Below, in pieces: positions 34,329-43,290 of a stretch of 64,000 bases of DNA (positions within the stretch are counted from its first letter, which is position 1; every line of letters begins with the position of its first letter). The DNA is from Paracoccus beibuensis (lineage in GTDB: Bacteria; Pseudomonadota; Alphaproteobacteria; Rhodobacterales; Rhodobacteraceae). The stretch is from positions 1 to 64,000 of the forward strand of contig NZ_JAOTBD010000003.1 of the NCBI RefSeq assembly GCF_026162625.1. Reading direction: 5' to 3'. The position numbers and the translations under genes are program-made. A model generated the notes under the pieces. The model saw only the letters and a program-made list of their open reading frames with translations. It made no database searches and was not told the DNA's origin.

Positions 34329-35797
34329 CCACGGATCTTCACGTCAGGATCGGGCGATTGAACGACGTTCTTTGCACGGTCAACATGCTCAATTGGGACG
34401 CGCGCACGCAGATGCCATCGGGCGGTGCCGAGACGCGCGGCCAGCAGGTGGCGACACTGATGGGCATCGCACGCCAGATGATCCTCGACCCGGCCATGCG
34501 GGATGCGGTCGATGCAGCGGGCGACGATCCCCAGGCAGAGGCCGTGCGACAGGCCATCGAGCATCACGCCCGCCTGCCGGCGGAACTACTGCAGGCCAAG
34601 GCGGAACATGCGACGGTCGCGGGCGCAGCCTGGGCCAAGGCGCGGCGGGAAGGCGACTTCGCGATCTTCCGGCCGCATCTGGAAAAGGTCGTGGCCTTGG
34701 CACGTCAGACTGCCGATGCGCTTGGCCATCAGGGGCATCCTTACGATCCGATGGTCCAGGTGTTCGAACCGGGCGAGACGGCTGCCAGCCTTGCGACTCT
34801 GTTCGACAGCCTCCGCGCCGGGATCCTTCCCATTCTGGATCGCGCGCGTGGTCGGCCCAGGCCCCGCACGGATTTCCTTTATCGGGATTACGATCCGCAG
34901 CGCCAGCAGCAGTTCGCGATCGAGACCGCCCGCGCGCTTGGCTATGATTTCGACCGCGGGCGCCTGGACACCGCCGTCCATCCCTTCGAGGTCAGCTTCA
35001 CCCGCAACGATGTCCGTATTACGTCGCGTTGGCCCCGGAACTATCTGCCGATGTCGATCTTCGGCACCATTCACGAGGTCGGCCATGCGCTCTATGAACA
35101 GGGCGTCGACCCTGTTCACACCCGAGGTGCCTTTGCCACTGATATGATCGGCCTTTATGCAGTCGGCGGCACCAGCTTTGGCATGCATGAAAGCCAGTCG
35201 CGTCTTCTGGAGAACCACGTCGGACGCAGCCCGGCATTCTGGCATGTGCATTTCCCCCGTCTGCGCGATACATTTCCCGACCAGCTTTCCGACGTCACGG
35301 CAGAAGAGTTCGTGGCCGCCGTCAACAGGGTCGAGCCGGGGCCGATCCGGGTGGAAGCCGATGAGCTGACCTATGACCTGCACATCATGCTGCGCGTGCG
35401 GATCGAGATGGCACTGATGGAGGGCAGCCTGCAAGTCGCCGACATTCCCGACACCTGGAACCGGGCGATGAAGTCGGACCTGGGGATCGAGATCGAAAAC
35501 GATGCTCAAGGGTGCCTGCAGGACGTCCATTGGTCCTCCGGATATATAGGCTCGTTTCCAACCTATACGATCGGCAACGTCACGGCTGCGCAACTGGTGA
35601 GACACCTTGAACAAAGATCCCCTGCCGTCAGCAAGGCGATGAACGAAGGAAACCTCAAACCACTCCGAGATAGCCTGAAGCAGGCGGTTTGGAACTACGG
35701 GCGGCTATTGACACGCGGCCAGATCTTGGGCCGCCTCGGCCTGTCGAGCAACGATCCCTCCGCCTACGTCGGATACCTGAGCAAAAAATTCAGCTGA
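34325..35797 (+). CDS. M32-family metallocarboxypeptidase
   Basis: 490 aa, normal for the M32 (thermostable carboxypeptidase 1) family. The zinc motif HEVGHALYEQG has HExxH, and the downstream MHESQSRLLEN supplies the third ligand. The N-terminal helical region with MLNWDARTQMP is also typical. It is cytoplasmic, and removes C-terminal residues from imported peptides or conjugates. As the last gene of the ABC operon it probably processes the transported ligand. The homology is continuous to the stop. Confidence 0.9.
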   Translation: MTTDLHVRIGRLNDVLCTVNMLNWDARTQMPSGGAETRGQQVATLMGIARQMILDPAMRDAVDAAGDDPQAEAVRQAIEHHARLPAELLQAKAEHATVAGAAWAKARREGDFAIFRPHLEKVVALARQTADALGHQGHPYDPMVQVFEPGETAASLATLFDSLRAGILPILDRARGRPRPRTDFLYRDYDPQRQQQFAIETARALGYDFDRGRLDTAVHPFEVSFTRNDVRITSRWPRNYLPMSIFGTIHEVGHALYEQGVDPVHTRGAFATDMIGLYAVGGTSFGMHESQSRLLENHVGRSPAFWHVHFPRLRDTFPDQLSDVTAEEFVAAVNRVEPGPIRVEADELTYDLHIMLRVRIEMALMEGSLQVADIPDTWNRAMKSDLGIEIENDAQGCLQDVHWSSGYIGSFPTYTIGNVTAAQLVRHLEQRSPAVSKAMNEGNLKPLRDSLKQAVWNYGRLLTRGQILGRLGLSSNDPSAYVGYLSKKFS

Positions 35798-36049
35798 AAA
35801 GAAGGTTGTGACGGTGTGTTCGAAGAGGCATATTCGGTCACGTCCGTCGAGTTGGTGGAGCTGATGAGCGGCGTGGCGCAGAGCGATCATCGTCGTCTTG
35901 CTAGCACCCCAGCCCGACCAACTTGCTATAGCGGAAGACGTCAAATTCCCTCCCTGCGCCGTTCGTAGACGACGGCTGAACCCCACGGTGCTTGGCTGAT
36001 GCGCTGCTGCGAAGTCCTTTTCATCGGCTGATGAGGAGTGCGTTTCGCC
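35798..36049. other. Intergenic stretch, probable left part of an IS66 element
   Basis: 252 bases without a recognisable gene between the carboxypeptidase and the IS66 orfA relic. By position it may include the former left end of that IS66 element, but no clear terminal repeat was identified. Confidence 0.35.
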
Positions 36050-36201
36050 ATGTGTGCCAAGGCTTCGTTTCTCACTTCCCTGGGCGTCGAGATTTATGCG
36101 TCGGGCCATCGCCGGTGGCCGACTGAGGTGAAGGCTCTTGTGATTGCCGATACGCTTGAACCGGCCGCTACGGTGGATGCTGTGGCCGCCAGTCATCCAC
36201 A
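36050..36201 (+). pseudogene. IS66 accessory protein TnpA (orfA), 5' part interrupted by IS5
   Basis: About 50 residues match the IS66 TnpA start: FLTSLGVEIYASGHRRWP followed by TEVKALVIADTLEPAATV and DAVAASH. The frame then runs into the IS5 terminal repeat at about 36202. The remaining orfA is not found on the far side, where an IS21 fragment begins instead, so the insertion was followed by deletion or a second event. Confidence 0.72.
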
Positions 36202-36202
36202 G

Positions 36203-37142
36203 GGGCTCTGTTGCACAAATCGGGCGACAGCGGGGCTCTCGCTTTCCCCGGACGGACTTATGCCACGGCTTAATTGATGGGGCTGCCAAGCGCGGTGAAG
36301 CCGTTCAGCACGGCAACACGGACCTTGAACTCGGCGACCTGACAGTCGAAGTCCCGAGCGGTCAGGCATTGGCCCAGCAGTTTCACGCAGTGCATCTTCG
36401 TCTCGACGCGGCTCCGACGGTGATAACCGCTCCATCGTCGCCAGATGGTTCGACCGAAGCGGCGTGACGCGCGCAGGGCTTGCGCGCGATCGCCCCGGCA
36501 GTGACGGGCTTCCGTGGCTTGGCGTTCTTGCGCGGCGGAATGATCGCGGCAGCGCCACGGGCGGCGATGGCCTCGTGGCACTTGCGGGTGTCGAAGGCGC
36601 CATCGGCGGTGACGCTGCCGATCCACTGATTGGAGGGACCTTGCGGTATTGGCGCCTGCGGTGCGTGCCATGCTTGCGGGCCAGCCATTCCCGTCACCCA
36701 GAAACTTGATCCCGGTGCTGTCCACCAGCAGGTTCAGAGGGCCCGGCACGCGGCGGTGGGGTATGTCGACCACCAGAGTTCCTTGCCTGCGGCTTGAGGC
36801 GTGGAGAAGTCGGGCACCGGCCAGTCCAGCCCTGCCATCTCCAGAATGCTGGCCACCATCCCTGTGCTTTGCCGAAGCGGCAGGCCAAAGAGCACCTGCA
36901 GAACTGGATCGCCGCGTCGGAGAACACCGGCGGGCGGCCAGGACGCCCGACTTTGTTCGCCAGCCACACCATGTCCTTGTCGAGCCAGATCAGCAACGAC
37001 CCGTGCCGCCTCAAGGCCTCATTGTAGGACTTCCAGTTCGTCGTGCGGTAGCGGGCAGCCTTAGGTTTGCTCATGCCGAGACGCTTATCCTAGCAACCCA
37101 GCCGCGTGAATCCTCCAGCAGGCCGAGTTCTGCAACAACGCC
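36203..37142 (-). mobile_element. Decayed IS5-family insertion sequence (about 0.94 kb)
   Basis: The left end shows GGGCTCTGTTGCACAAAT and the right end (37123-37142) an imperfect inverted copy (CCGAGTTCTGCAACAACGCC), so terminal repeats are still recognisable. The transposase between them is broken. The left border cuts IS66 orfA, and the right border abuts an IS21 istA fragment. No intact target-site duplication could be confirmed. Confidence 0.75.
36270..37074 (-). pseudogene. IS5-family transposase, multiply frameshifted
   Basis: The start MSKPKAARYRTTNWKSYNEA and GSLLIWLDKDMVWLA are in one frame, then FGLPLRQSTGMVAS and LDWPVPDFSTP continue in a second, then LNLLVDSTGIKFLGDG in a third. 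Later pieces SVTADGAFDTRKCHEAI and WSGYHRRSRVETKMHCVKLL finish it. Between QYRK and SVTADG roughly 90-110 bases are missing compared with the IS5 family. At least three frame changes mean no functional transposase. Confidence 0.8.
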
Positions 37143-37143
37143 G

Positions 37144-37362
37144 ATGAGAACCGTGATGCGGTGCCATATCTCCGCGTTCCAGGAGATGGGCGGTGCCTGC
37201 GCCGAGGTTCTGTATGACCGGATGAACACGGCGGTCATAGGCGAGGATGCTTCCGGGGTCGTGACCTACAACGCCTCCCTGCTGGCGCATTACGGGTCAG
37301 CACCACGAGCCTGTCAGCCGTATCGGGCCAAGACGAAAGGCAAGGTCGAACGGCCGTATTCT
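37144..37362 (+). pseudogene. IS21-family transposase IstA, internal fragment
   Basis: The translation MRCHISAFQEMGG, LYDRMNTAVIGED and HYGSAPRACQPYRAKTKGKV followed by ERPY is the catalytic-core region of IS21 IstA. Both ends of the gene and the istB ATPase gene are missing. It directly touches the right end of the IS5 remnant. Confidence 0.78.
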
Positions 37363-37479
37363 CCGCACGCGCAAGAGAAAGCGCCGCAAAACGTGCGGAG
37401 AATGATGGCTATTCTCCGCATAACGGATTTGCCGTGACCTATCGGTGCGCCTAAGACAGCGATGATCCCTCGGACCTTG

Positions 37480-37797
37480 CTTCATCCTGTCCGAGGTTTT
37501 GTAACACAAGAACCCGTCCGGGGGCAGCCTGCACATCTGTTCCCGCGGCTCCGACAGCCGCGCGGCCATGGTCAGGATGGTGATCAGCACTGCATCCGAA
37601 TGCTGCGCGAGCCGGATCAGATGCTCCCCGCTCGGCCCGCGCTCACCGGAAAGCCAGTACTTTGCGGTACGTTCGCTTGCTCCCGTCCAGCGCATCGCCG
37701 TCTTGATGGCCTGGTGCGTCGGACCCAGTTCGCGGCGCAGTGCATCGGAAATGGCGTCGCGATAGGCGACTGATCCGCGTCCAGGTACACAGTTGTG
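37480..37797 (-). pseudogene. Small helix-turn-helix protein, probably broken
   Basis: The frame reads YRDAISDALRRELGPTHQAI, then KTAMRWTGASERTAKYWLSG, then GPSGEHLIRLAQHSDAVL. This resembles small DNA-binding proteins common in Rhodobacterales accessory DNA. No ATG, GTG or TTG with a ribosome binding site was found in this frame, and the 3' end runs into unrelated sequence, so I treat it as broken. Function unknown; a role as repressor of the neighbouring recombinase element is only a guess. Confidence 0.5.
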
Positions 37798-37823
37798 CCC
37801 ATTTTCGGCACAGATGTGCCCAT
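37794..37823. repeat. Short inverted and direct repeat, candidate operator
   Basis: TGTGCC (37794-37799) and GGCACA (37807-37812) form a perfect inverted repeat with a 7-base spacer, and TGTGCCCAT recurs at 37815-37823 with a 21-bp period. It lies at the upstream end of the small helix-turn-helix frame. Confidence 0.5.
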
Positions 37824-37961
37824 CTTGATCCGCATCGCTGCGCCCTCCTCGGGTAAAGCTGTGGAGAATACAACACAGCGGCAGATTTCATTTTGCCTCC
37901 CAGCCAATACTCCGGGTCCGATCAGACGGAGATGCCTGCATGAACTGATCGGGAGAAGGGA

Positions 37962-38818
37962 ATGGCAGGCAAAGAGCTGCCCTCAAGGAGAGAACCGGCG
38001 AATTTCCCGCCAAGGCGCCGTGCGGCCGAATATGTCCGCATGTCGACGGACCATCAGAAGCACTCGACCGAAAACCAGTCGGATGCGATCCGCAAGTATG
38101 CGGAGGAACGCGGCTTCGAATTGGTCCGATGCTGGAAAGAGGGGTCTGAGGATCGAGGGCCGCGAGGCGCTGCAGCGGCTGATCCAGGATGTGCAGGACG
38201 GCACCGCGGATTTCGAGGTGATCCTCGTCTTTGACGTCAGTCGATGGGGTTGGTTTCAGGACGCCGATGAATCCGCCTATCACAAATACATCTGCCGCCG
38301 CGCAAACAAGCAGGTCGAGTATTGCGCCGAGCAATTCGAAAACGGCGGCAGCCTGATTGCCACGATCGTAAAGGGCGTCAAGCGCGCCATGGCCGGGGAA
38401 TACAGCCGGGAATTGTCGACCAAGATCTTCGCCGGCCAGTGCCGTCTGATCGAACTCGGCTACCGCCAAGGGGGACCGGCGGCTTCGGCATTTGTCGTTT
38501 CCTGCTTGATGAACGCAGAGAGGTGAAGGCAGAGCTGAAACGCGGCGAGCACAAGAGCTTGCAGACTGACAGGGTGACCCTTGTGCCGGGGCCTGAGGCC
38601 GAGGTGCAGACCGTGCGCTGGATCTACAGCCGGTTCCTGAGGCGCGGCCGATCGTAAAGCGAAATCGCGGCCGAATTGAACGAGCGTGAAATTCTGACCG
38701 ACCTCGACCGGCTCTGGACCCGCGCGACCGTCCATCAGATTCTGACCAACGAGAAATACATCGGCAACTACATCTACAACCAACGCTCGTTCAAGTTGAA
38801 GCGCAAGCGGATCACCAC
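37962..38818 (+). pseudogene. Large serine recombinase (resolvase plus recombinase domains), broken
   Basis: The start reads RRAAEYVRMSTDHQKHSTEN, holding the catalytic serine of serine recombinases. A frameshift near 38145 leads to REALQRLIQDVQDGTADFEV and DVSRWGWFQDADESAY. A second shift near 38470 leads to KSLQTDRVTLVPGPEAEV, then a stop at about 38655, after which EIAAELNEREILTDLDRLWT continues. Homology ends abruptly around 38818 where inverted phage genes begin. It was a phage- or ICE-type integrase; now inactive. Confidence 0.82.
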
Positions 38819-38819
38819 G

Positions 38820-39375
38820 CTGTTGAAGTGGCCGAAGCGTTGCAGGCCCAGCGCGGTCGGCGTGCGTGCGGCGGTGGTGGTGATGGCGATCGCCCCGCCC
38901 TGAGCGATCAGGCGCGCTGTTGCGGTCAGGAGGCCCGAGCGGTTCATCTGCCACGACAGCTGGGCCATCACGCAGCCCGCATACATGGCAAACCGCGGCA
39001 CCTCAGGCATCGCCACCTCGATGGCCATCGACGGCAGCGCCCAGTTCCCCGACCGGAACGTGTGGGTCTTGGGCGTGGTCCCGGTTGTGGTCGGGGTGCC
39101 GAAGGCGGCCTTGAGCCAGAGGCCGATGGCCTCGACGTCGATCGGCACCACCACCTCGCCATCGGCGGTGACGGCGCCCTTGATCGGCGCCAGGGGATCG
39201 CGGCCGTAGCCCAGAAGTTCGCTGTTCAGCAGGGGCTGTTCCGCGCCCAGCGTGGTCCGGGCGAAGGGCATCAGCCGGTAGCCGCTGGCGGGCGGGGAGC
39301 CGTGAACCGTCTCGAACGCAAGCGCCATCTGCGCCCGCGCGCCTTGCGCACGTGCGATGAGTGTTTCCTTGATGT
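38820..39375 (-). pseudogene. Phage tail tube protein, truncated
   Basis: About 180 residues match phage tail-tube proteins: GARAQMALAFETVHGSPPAS, PFARTTLGAEQPLLNSELLG, then DPLAPIKGAVTADGEVVVPI, ending at RFGHFN. The C-terminal half is lost at the junction with the serine recombinase. The frame is fused upstream with the end of a capsid-protease fragment, so no proper start remains. Confidence 0.7.
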
Positions 39376-39419
39376 GGGGGTGTTCAGGCCAGGGGCTGGC
39401 AGTGGTGTAGTGCAGGACG

Positions 39420-39850
39420 ACGGTGATCACCGTTATCTTGATGGCGACGGCTCCCTCGGCCGCCTCGTCGGCCAGGCCGGCCGCAACCGCGTCCGTGCCG
39501 CGGAACACGGCTGCTTCTGTGCCAGTGCCGCCGCAACGTTGTGGCGGCCGCCGCGGCTTTGGGCGACGGTCTGCGCAAACAGCTGGCGCACCGTCTCCAG
39601 CTGGCCCTGCATCTGATCGTGCACGGCTTCGGGCAGCGGCTGACAGGGATTCGCGTCGATCTTATGCGCCCCGGCATGGATCAGGGTGACAGCGATACCT
39701 TTCTGATCCACCGCTCCGCTCATATCCCTGTGCAGGGCCACGACGCCGATGCTGCAGACGGCCCTGGTCCGAGGCAGGATGATTTGGTCGGCTTGGCTGA
39801 CCAGGACATAGCCTGCGGACAGTGCGTGTTCGGCAACGAAGGCCTGCACC
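39420..39850 (-). pseudogene. S49-family (SppA/phage capsid) protease, C-terminal fragment
   Basis: The fragment reads AEHALSAGYVLVSQADQIIL with the likely catalytic serine, then CSIGVVALHRDMSGAV and VTLIHAGAHKIDANP. A frameshift near 39500 leads to the ending FRGTDAVAAGLADEAAEG in another frame. The N-terminal half is missing. Together with the tail-tube fragment it is a remnant of a structural phage module. Confidence 0.7.
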
Positions 39851-40090
39851 GGCTTCTGTGCCCGAGCCGCACATCTGGTCGACGATTGTCATGGTCAGTC
39901 AAAGCTTGCGGCATTGCCTCGGGCGGGTTGCCGATTGGGAAAGGCAAGGCAGTTCGAGAACAGGCGCTTCGTCAGGTCTTCGATCGCGGGAGGGCACAAG
40001 CTAATCTTGATTTCATCGGTGATCGAAAGAAGGCCGACGATCCTGGTGGGTTGTCGGCCTTCCGGTCGATGGCGCGCTGCTGATCGCCGG

Positions 40091-40927
40091 TCAGTTGGCG
40101 GGCTGTGTCTCGGGCTCGGTGGGCGTGTCGACGGGGCCTTCGGTCGGCCTGTCGGTCGATCCGTCAGCCGCGCTGCCCGCCGCTCCTTCAACTGGCAGGT
40201 CCGCCTGACCGCTGGGGGCCGCACCGGCTGTGTCGGCGCCCGCAGGCTGCTCGATGGGTTGGCCTGCCGGATCGTAGAGTACGACGTTCGCCCCTTCACG
40301 CAGGTTCGTGCGCAGCTCGACCATCTGCTGCTGGCGCAGGTGCTGCTCTATCTGCGGGCGCACCTCTTCAAGCGGCGGGAATTCCTCGCCGCCCTGCGCC
40401 TTCGCCTCGTCATAATATTGCTGTACGGTTTCGTCGGAGACTGCGTCAGCCGTTTCTCGCTCCAGCCAGACTTGGACCATCGCGTTCGCTTGCGCATCCT
40501 CCACCGTCTGCTCGACCAGCTGGGTCACTTCAGGGTCTTCGGCCAGGTTCTGGCTCTGCGCCTCTTGCAGGATCAGCTCACGCAGGATCAGTTGCTCGAG
40601 GGCGATCGGAGCCAACATTTGCGGTGGTTGCGCCTGCACTTGGGGGGGCAGCATGCCGATTGCGCTCATCACGTCGGCACCACGGATTTCGGCATCGCCG
40701 ACAGTGGCAACGATGGCATCGGGGGCGGGTGCGCCCATCGGATCGCCGACGGTGGTGCCTTCGGGCGCCGCGGCCTGCGCCTGCTGCGTCACGTCGGGGG
40801 ATTGTCCTTCGGGCTCTGCCGTTTGTCCGGTTTCAGCGGTCTGCGCAAAAGCCGGCGCAGCGGCAAGCGGCAGCGCGAGGATGGCGGCCATTGCGGCACT
40901 ATGCAGTGTCCGGTTCGTCATGAACAT
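40091..40927 (-). CDS. SurA-N-like periplasmic protein without PPIase domain
   Basis: 278 aa with a signal peptide (ending AFA). A Gln/Pro/Ala-rich linker is followed by a SurA_N-type helical segment (VATVGDAEIRGADVMSAIGM, LEQLILRELILQEAQSQNLA, ETVQQYYDEAKAQ) and a low-complexity Pro/Thr/Glu tail. No parvulin PPIase domain motif is seen. AAAGGAG lies six bases before the ATG at 40927. It may act as a periplasmic holdase for outer-membrane or lipoprotein clients. No partner gene is adjacent, because both flanks are degraded DNA. Confidence 0.65.
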   Translation of the reverse strand: MFMTNRTLHSAAMAAILALPLAAAPAFAQTAETGQTAEPEGQSPDVTQQAQAAAPEGTTVGDPMGAPAPDAIVATVGDAEIRGADVMSAIGMLPPQVQAQPPQMLAPIALEQLILRELILQEAQSQNLAEDPEVTQLVEQTVEDAQANAMVQVWLERETADAVSDETVQQYYDEAKAQGGEEFPPLEEVRPQIEQHLRQQQMVELRTNLREGANVVLYDPAGQPIEQPAGADTAGAAPSGQADLPVEGAAGSAADGSTDRPTEGPVDTPTEPETQPAN

Positions 40928-41009
40928 GTCGATCTCCTTTCAGACGTCTTGGTCGGGTCAACGGATGCAGCAGCGGTCCGTTCCGGGGCCGCCACTCTCA
41001 TCGCGTCAC

Positions 41010-41762
41010 GAATGGGCTAGTGCGGCGTGTGCGCCGCTTGGCGGTATCTTTATGTCGCGGGCAGCACTCAGCATCAGCGCAAGGGGGCGCAGCGGCTGGA
41101 TCTGGGCGCCGACAATCGCGCGCGCGGGCCGATGGCGGCGCAGCAGGTCACCGATGATCGCGACGGCTTCGGAGGTGTTTGCGCGCGTGGACCCGGCGCT
41201 GCCCTGGTCAGGTTCTGCTGCCGGCGCGGGGCCTCGATCAGCATGATCAGCGCCAGGAAGACGGCCAGGACCGACGCGAAAAGCGTGCTGCTCGCCGCGC
41301 TCGGGATGGTCATGGGCAGCCCCGATGCGCAAAAAGTCGAGCCGCTGGAAGATGGCGCCGCCGGCACCAGGAGAAATCTGCCGCACCTGCGTGGGCACGA
41401 CGCTGTTCGCCGCCGCGCCGTATGCGTCTGGAGAGTTGCGGACCTGCCCGGACTGGGGCAGCAGTTTTCCGTCTTCGCCGCCGGAGGGAGAGCGCGTGGC
41501 GACCTGCCGGCCCGCGATCCAGATCATGCCCACGACCAGCAGCATGCACAGGATGGTGGCGTCGATGGCCGCAGGATGGCCCAGCCAGTGCAGCTTCTCG
41601 GGCCTGCGGCGCGACCAGACGTGCCAGGAAGATCGAGAGCACCACCGGAACCATGAAGGTCGCCGTCGCATCCAGCGCCCACCCTGCAAGGATCAAGGTG
41701 ATTGCGCCCTGCAACCACAGCCGCGTGGTTCCTGACGTCTCGTGAAGGCTCGTCGGTGTCAT
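41010..41762 (-). pseudogene. AI-2E-family transporter, frameshifted
   Basis: The start MTPTSLHETSGTTRLWLQGA followed by LILAGWALDATATFMVPVVL resembles AI-2E/PerM-type membrane proteins. The frame is then lost several times: LHWLGHPAAIDATILCMLL in a second frame and STLFASVLAVFLALIMLIEA in a third. Later sequence gives no continuous membrane protein. At least two frameshifts make it non-functional. Family call is moderate because the remaining pieces are short. Confidence 0.6.
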
Positions 41763-41851
41763 TCCTCGTCCTCTCGCCATGGTTCTGGTCGTTGCAGACA
41801 GCCTTGGCGACAGAAGGGGCCGGGCGAATGCCGGCCCCATGATGCTAGCGG

Positions 41852-42418
41852 TCAGACGTCCCAGAAGCCTTCGTCGCCCATGTCGTCACCGACATCGGTC
41901 AACTCGGGCTCTTCGATGACGCCGGTGCCGTCGGCGTCGTATTCACCGAAGATGCCCGTGGTGAACTCGTCCTCGGTCAACGATCCGTCGGCATCGCTGT
42001 CGAATTCGCCGAACCTGCCGGTTTCGCCCCAGCCGTCAGCGAACTCGTTGGCCAGGATGACGCCGTCGCCGTCCACGTCCCAGGCCTGATGGTCGACGGT
42101 CTCGTCGCGGTTCCAGAAACCTGCGGCGCCGTCGGTCATGCCGTATTCGGCTTCGTTCAGGTCGCCGCTGGCATCGGTGTCATAGGTGCCATAGACGCCA
42201 TCGTCGAATTCATCCTGCGACAGCATGCTGTCGGTGTCGGTATCCCAGCCGCCGAAGATGCCGCGATCGCCAAGGCCGGTCGCGAATTCGTCCTGGCTCA
42301 GTGCGCCGTCCATGTCGGCGTCCCAGCCCGCGTCCATGGTCTGCGAGAGAGCCGGAGTCGTCGAAAGTGCAGCGAGGATGGCAGCCAGGCCGGTGAGCTT
42401 CGTGATCTGATCGGTCAT
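41852..42418 (-). CDS. EF-hand calcium-binding protein with signal peptide
   Basis: 188 aa. An N-terminal signal peptide (ending ALS) is followed by six EF-hand-like loops: DADMDGALSQDEF, DTDTDSMLSQDEF, DTDASGDLNEAEY, DVDGDGVILANEF, DSDADGSLTEDEF and DADGTGVIEEPEL. Spacing of 25-38 residues resembles tandem EF-hands, and the mature protein is very acidic. It should bind several calcium ions in the periplasm. Role unknown. The ATG at 42418 was chosen because the signal peptide starts there; the longer frame upstream has no signal. Confidence 0.8.
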   Translation of the reverse strand: MTDQITKLTGLAAILAALSTTPALSQTMDAGWDADMDGALSQDEFATGLGDRGIFGGWDTDTDSMLSQDEFDDGVYGTYDTDASGDLNEAEYGMTDGAAGFWNRDETVDHQAWDVDGDGVILANEFADGWGETGRFGEFDSDADGSLTEDEFTTGIFGEYDADGTGVIEEPELTDVGDDMGDEGFWDV

Positions 42419-42695
42419 GTCGTTCTCCGTCTTTGATGTCGGCGCTTTTTCGCCGCCCCACCAACCGGACCACGCGCGATGTGTTCCTGACGAACGCCAG
42501 AAAGTGACCCAGGCAACTGAATACACGTTAAATCTTTGTGTAGATGTACCTGCCTAAAACCCAGGCAAAGGCACCGGGGGCGGCGTCACCATGCCCTGCG
42601 CCACGGGCCTTGTCCACGCCTCGCGGTACTGCTCCGTCGGGTGCGGAACACCTGCGACGGCATCGCGTTGACACGCGAACTGATGCAGGTGGATC

Positions 42696-43286
42696 ATGAC
42701 GGACGAAAGAACGCGTGCGCTGAGCGATGTCCTCGACCAGCTGGAAAGCTCGGCCCATGGCGAGAGCATCGCGGTGCAAGAGATCGTGGACAAGCTGGGG
42801 CGCAAGTCCTTCGCGTCGCTGATGCTGACCTTCTCGCTGATTTCGACATCGCCGGCCAGCGCGATCCCCGGCGTCACCGCGATGGTCGGCGTCATCGTCT
42901 TCGTGCTGGTCGTGCAGATGGTCATCGGACGCAAGAGCGTCTGGCTGCCCGGCTTCGTCATGCACCGGCAGCTGTCGACGCAGAAGCTGTGCAAGGGCAT
43001 TGGCTGGCTGCGCAAGCCCGTGCGCTTCGTGGAACGGTTCCTGCGCCCACGGTTGCAGTTCCTGCTCCACCGCCCGTGGTTCTTCCTGCCGCTGCTGCTG
43101 ATCCTTGGGCTGACGCTGTTCATGCCGTTCATGGAGGTGATCCCGACTTCTGGGTCCATCGCGTCGGCAGTGATCGCGCTGTTCGCGGCTGGGTTGCTGA
43201 CGCGGGACGGCGGGCTGGTGCTGGCGGCGATGCTTCTGCTGTTGGCGGTCCCGGTGGCGGTCTGGCATTTCGGCTTCGGCGCCTGA
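42696..43286 (+). CDS. exoD: ExoD-family membrane protein
   Basis: 196 aa. The family signature KLGRKSFASLMLTFSLISTSPASAIPGV lies within residues 34-61 and several hydrophobic segments follow. ExoD affects exopolysaccharide production in Sinorhizobium, but its mechanism is unclear. The gene stands alone between the EF-hand gene and the oxidase operon, and converges with the cytochrome gene with only four bases between stops. An ExoY-like sugar transferase gene lies 17 kb downstream. Confidence 0.82.
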   Translation: MTDERTRALSDVLDQLESSAHGESIAVQEIVDKLGRKSFASLMLTFSLISTSPASAIPGVTAMVGVIVFVLVVQMVIGRKSVWLPGFVMHRQLSTQKLCKGIGWLRKPVRFVERFLRPRLQFLLHRPWFFLPLLLILGLTLFMPFMEVIPTSGSIASAVIALFAAGLLTRDGGLVLAAMLLLLAVPVAVWHFGFGA

Positions 43287-43290
43287 GCCG

